From Ziziphus jujuba (Eukaryota; Streptophyta; Magnoliopsida; Rosales; Rhamnaceae): a DNA stretch of 64,000 nt. The stretch covers positions 8,369,001 through 8,433,000 of the forward strand of contig NC_083388.1 of the NCBI RefSeq assembly GCF_031755915.1, in the 5' to 3' direction. Made by a program: the position numbers and the translations under genes. The notes beneath the pieces are model-generated. The model was given only the letters and a program-made list of their open reading frames with translations, was not told the origin of the DNA and did no database searches. Shown one piece after another: positions 59,247 through 64,000 of the stretch (the first letter of the stretch is position 1; every line of letters starts with the position of its first letter).

Positions 59247-62200
59247 TGTAACACCCCGTCCCGAACCATGTCGGAATTTTTGCAAGTTGACCGAGGTTGA
59301 CCGTTGACCGTTGACCGAAGGGGTCAAAAGTTGACTTTTTGATCTGGTTGGAATTCTAGGTTGACTGAGGTACCGTTACGAAGTACACGTTGGCACGAGT
59401 TCTTAGACTGGTAGCACGTTGAAAACGGAGCTACGGTTTGAAAGTTTTGAGCAAAACAAGTTGGGGTCCAAACTGTCCAAGGGGTGCCGCGGTTGACTTT
59501 TTATTCATGCAAGGTTGAGCGTTGACTCATGCATGGTTGTGAAGTGCTCGTCGATACGAGTCCGTAGACTAGCGGCACGTCCGATTTGGACATGTGGTTT
59601 GAAAGTTATGGACCTGTAAAGTTTTTCAAATACTGTATTATTTTAATATTATTTTTACACGCATAACGATGTGCCACGTGTGACTTATTGAAGGTGACCA
59701 TGTGTCACCATGGTGAAAAGCCACATGTCAACCATGTGTTTTATCCTATTATTTTTATTATTATTTTGATTGTTATTTAATTATTTTTATATATATTTTA
59801 TTCCTTTTTCTTTTTCCTTTTTCTTTTTCTTTTTCTTTTTCTCTTTCTTTTTCTTTTCCCCACGTGGGAAAACACTTTCCTTTTTCTTTTTTTTTCTTTT
59901 TTTGTTTTCCTTCCCTTTCCTTCTCTTCTTCCCCGAGCCCGTGAGACAAAACGCAGCAAGCTTTTTCTCCCTTTCTCTCTCCTTTGACTCTCTGCCTCTC
60001 CCTGTTTGACCGGCGTTTCGCCGGATTTCAATCCCCAGAATGCTACACGCGCCGGCCACCAAGGAAGCCCACCACCTCGCGACCTCGGCCACCAAATTTC
60101 CCGGCCAGCCACCGCCGGACGCGCCTAGATCGGGCCGGCGAAGTCGCGGCGGCGAGGAGAAATTTTTCCGGCGATTCTCGCCGTTTCCGACCAAACCAGC
60201 CCGTCCCATACCCCTATCCCACTATTTTCGACCCCTCTGAATCCGTTTCCAGGGTTAGTTTGCCCAAAATCCCCACCGTTTGAAAGATTCCTCAAGATCA
60301 AAACCGGCCGAACCTTTCCGGCCAAATTCCGGCCACCTCCGGCGGAATTGGGGTCGATGGAGACCGGATTTGTGATTCTCGTCCCACGAGCTTCGATTCG
60401 GTATATCATTCGCCTATTTTGGTTAACGTTTGCGTTTAAGCCCCCGGGTACCGGGTATTATTTACCCGATTAAAATATTAATTTATTTGACTGTCTGTGA
60501 ATTTTGTTCTAGGAGCACCGGTGAGTCGTAGAATTGATCCCGTGGTGGATCATGGGTTAATTGCGTGCTCCAGGTGAGTAACCCACCTTTAAAAATATTT
60601 TTGGGGTAATTAATTGTATTTATATGGTGTTAAATTGATATCTGTAATTTGTGCTCATGTGGTGTATTTTAAATATAATCGGGAAAAAATATTATTTTAT
60701 ATATATTTACCCATTGGTAATAAATGGAAATTTTGGGGTCATTAAGAAATTCCCGATTATTATTTTATTGTGATTAAATGGTATTTATTACACATGAGCA
60801 AGTATTTTCAGTAATTGTTTGTGTCTGGATTTTATATCATTTTTGGGGAATTAATTATATTTAAATTGGTATTTAAATTATGCTCATGTGGTGTGATTTA
60901 TTTATGAATTATATTGTGGTTTAATTAATTTATTATGCATGAGCAATGTGTATTTTGGTAGTAATTGTACGTGGTTTTTAAAATTGATTTTCCGGGCATA
61001 ATTGGGTTAAATATTTTACGAAAATATTTGTTTAAATTTTATAAATTATGCCCGAGGTATTTTTATGGTTGCATATCGTATTTCGAGAAATTGTGGTTTG
61101 TTGATTATCGCTGTTTCGTACCGGGTTGTTGAATAAAAATATGTGGGATGGTGTTTTGTGAAAATTTGGTATACTTCCCACGGTGGTTTTTGGAAAAACG
61201 GTACGGTTGGTTACTTATGTTTATTTTTAGACGCACTCATACAGTATTGGTGTTCTGGTGTATGGTGTATGGACACGTGGTAGTGCGCGGTTATTATCTG
61301 GTTTAGCGCACGGTTATTACTTCACCCGTGAGTTGCCATTGGACCGTGGGCAGGCAAGGTTATTGTTGTGCACAGCCGCCCCCCTCCTTGGCCGGGTGAT
61401 GGTTTGTAGCAACGGTACTGTCGGGACGCCGAAGTGACCGTTGCAGGTTTCTCTCTTTAATCCCCCGCCAGTCAGTGCTCGGGACGCTGGGTATCGGAGG
61501 GCATCACCGGTATATGGTGTGGTGCGTCGGTGTAAATTGCAATTAAAGTTTAAAACCCCAAAGGTGTTCAAAAAAATTATTTATTATAATTTATTGCAGT
61601 TTATTTATATTTGGGGTATATATTTATTTATTTATTTGTTGTTTATTAATTTGTTTGGTTCCTTGGTTTTTGGGAAGTACGTACAAGGGTTTTGTGAAAA
61701 TGTTTTAAAAGGGGAACTTTTCCAACTGAGAGAATTGTAAGGGTTTTGAGAGAAATTATTATTTTCCAATTAATTATTATCTATCTACTGTATTACTGTG
61801 GTATTAAATTGTATAGTAGATAGGGTCACTCACTGAGATGATTAGCATCTCACACTCTTAAATTCCGTTCCCTAGGTCCAGGTTGGAGACGTTGATTGTC
61901 CGGGGCGAGCCCAACGTCTCAGTTCGTTGCCGAAGGTTCAAGAAGTTTTCTTCCCTTTTTCCTCTCTATCTTGTATTGCTTCCTTATCTGTCATTTTATA
62001 AATTCCACATTTATCTGTATAATGCTCTGTATACTGTATTGGACGTGTTGTTTTTATTTATGCACTGGGTTGCTGTTGTTGTTTTATTTTGAAGTGCTGC
62101 AATTTGTGGAACAACTTGTAGTTCGTGGGAGGAATAAGGGGATGTTTTTAGAAGTGTGTTTTCAGTGCAGGTAGTTTGTGGTAAGTAAATCCCTTAGGGG

Positions 62201-62299
62201 AGGCTCTGCCGGATTTTTCGTTGGAGGGTTCGGTAGGGTTTCCCTGGGATCAGGGCTGGTCTAGGGTTCCAGAGGAGGAATTTTGGACGGGTCCTGACA
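59247..62299 (+). mobile_element. Solo LTR F (3,053 bp) inserted in the MULE end
   Basis: TGTAACACCCCGTCCCGAACC to GGGTCCTGACA, close to LTR A throughout. Left flank ends ...CCAATA, right flank starts AATATCC: a 4-bp AATA duplication, or a CAATA duplication that has lost one C. No internal region, so solo LTR. Confidence 0.92.
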
Positions 62300-62307
62300 A
62301 ATATCCC

Positions 62308-64000
62308 TTCATTTAATGCTTCATCGTATACATATTTTGGAATTTAACTATAACATGTGTTTCCAGTCAACCAACTATAATATTTATAGTGTGGGAGATA
62401 TTTTGGGAGTAAATCCTACCAACAACACAGTGGCCAAAAAGAACTTTTAATGATGACATACTCATTGATTCCAAATTAAAAGAATCATAACAAAAACACA
62501 TTGGAAACATTAACAAATTTCCATTACAATTTTGTATCATATAAGATAGATGTAGCATGCAAATAGAAAAAATTACAAACTGTTCTTTCTGTTGCATTAT
62601 TCTTATCCTCTATAAAGGGAGTTGTAGATTGTCAATGCGATCCATATTCCGCATAAAAAATATCTGGAGGATTATGATATTTCTTTGTGATAGCAAAGAG
62701 AGTCTCTTGGTTGGCCATACACATAATTAGCAATTAGTCACACTGGCCGTTGCTACTCCTCAAAAAAGACTGCACTTATACTTTTTTATTGTGAACTAAT
62801 CTCAAGATCAAAAATGGAATTCAAAGCCACCTCCTGGAAAGCCTCCACCTCCAAATCCACTAGGAAAGCCTCCATCAAATGTAAACATGAACTGTTAAAG
62901 GGTTAAAAGCACCACCATCACCGTCACCCATACCCATATCTTCAAGGTCTTCTCCTCTATCGTATCTAGTGCGCTTTTCTCCATCACTAAGAACCTGTAA
63001 AGGATCATAACATAGTGTCAAAAATGTCAATGGAGTTAAAGATCAAAAGCTAACAAAGATAGAAGATTGAATAGAAAAGTTGCACCATTTTTAGACCTCA
63101 TATGCAATAGCAATTTCCCTGAATTAGGCCTCAACTTCTTCTCTGTTATCTATATTCTTATCTGGCTGCCACCGCAAAGCCAGCTTCTTATATGCCTGCT
63201 TAATATCAAAAATAGATGCAGCCTTTGAAACTCCCAAGATCAGTCTTTGCGTTTGGTCATCTCCAAAGCTTTCTCAACTCTTAGTATTGCTTCCTAAATA
63301 TGCATAACCTGCAGAATTGACAAGGTTTTACTCTTTTCAATTAACTAAGACTAACAGCTAGGTACGTACACATGATTAATAAAACAAACTTTGCATACAG
63401 TTCTGTAAAGTGGAACATCAATTTGGAAGCACAACTATTTTCTACTAACATGTAGAAGGTGTGAGGTCAATAGATTCTGTTGTGTCCACAAATATTTTCT
63501 ACAAACTTGTAGAAGGTAATGTTTGGAGTTGACTAGAATGATTCACCATAACATTCCTCCCAATCACTAAAAACATATCAATAATACCGCCTCAATCATA
63601 CAGGACAAGTTTGAGGATCGAAACTGGAAGAAAAAACGGTCAAACAGTCTCTGAACACACCCTCATGGCAATATAATTATAATTAGGACTCTCTATAAAG
63701 ATAACAACACCGAAATCGAAAAACAAATAAAAACAAGCTCCTGACTTTATATTATATCGAATAATCTCAAACACGCCATAGAATCGCAAAAAGCAAACCA
63801 AATTTTCAACAATCGAACTTGGATTTTATCCAATAAGGCACCAGCACTCAAACCCAAAAATAGCCTCCGAATTTAGAATGCACCAGAAATAGATTTTTTT
63901 ATCCAATAAAACAAAAATACCCAAACTTTCAACTCGTTAAGTCCTTCAGGAATAGAACACCAATCACAACACACCCACCGAAAAAATTCTTCCCTCCCAA
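62308..64000 (-). repeat. MULE flank with P58IPK fragment, copy 3, runs off the window
   Basis: Collinear with 24464-26150 of copy 1 and 39670-40950 of copy 2. No gene other than the fragment below. Confidence 0.9.
62808..63308 (-). pseudogene. P58IPK/DNAJC3-like fragment, copy 3
   Basis: Same exon-intron layout, QPD and frameshift as the other copies. Confidence 0.8.

Larger units (their letters stand above)
56235..62307 (-). mobile_element. MULE copy 3, right half, interrupted by solo LTR F
   Basis: Matches copy 1 from 21437 to the right end. The TIR is split after CAATA at 59246 by LTR F and resumes at 62300 with AATATCCC and the TTCATTTAA target repeat. The left half is missing. Confidence 0.9.

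Overview
The window is plant nuclear DNA, very probably eudicot. It is AT-rich, its genes have spliced introns, and it carries Ty1/copia and Ty3-type LTR elements, Mutator-like elements (MULEs), a KIB/DUF295 F-box gene, plant subtilases and a DUF1985/Ulp1-like gene. I could not fix the species; the LTR type would suit a rosid, but that is a guess.

Layout. 1-2369: 3' part of an internally deleted copia element, with a 27-bp in-frame repeat array grown from its own IN-RT linker, inserted into a subtilase pseudogene. 2370-9370: minus-strand cluster of three broken subtilase copies. 9371-11942: AT-rich non-coding DNA with one orphan promoter-like cluster and a run of short palindromes. 11943-15050: degenerate DUF1985/Ulp1-like gene. 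15664-18759: 3.1-kb solo LTR with a perfect 5-bp target duplication. 19048-24454: full-length MULE with 193-bp TIRs, a 9-bp target duplication, a dead transposase on the minus strand, and a small spliced GRF zinc-finger gene on the plus strand that still reads open. 24955-26818: duplicated flank holding an ER-type DnaJ (P58IPK-like) gene fragment. 28134-29342: intact F-box/DUF295 gene, minus strand.

30447-64000 is a mosaic of recent duplications. A 3.2-kb block with an unrecognised 107-aa gene occurs twice (30447-33606 and 42605-45816), and the two proteins are identical. The MULE 3'-half plus its P58IPK-bearing flank occurs again at 37181-41640 and 56235-64000, with a shorter piece at 41681-42601. 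A family of about 3-kb LTRs is present as two solo LTRs, one internally deleted element with its tRNA primer site, and three fragments. Junctions show short shared sequence, a 35-bp inverted copy and an 80-bp LTR-derived filler, which points to template-switching or end-joining repair. Because the MULE copies share the same disabling mutations and the same outside flank, they spread by DNA duplication and not by transposition.

Genes that look intact: the F-box gene, the two copies of the 107-aa gene, and the MULE-borne GRF-finger gene. The most interesting candidates are the two-gene MULE, the repeat array inside the copia polyprotein, and the duplicated 107-aa gene family with its older broken paralog at 51974-52660.
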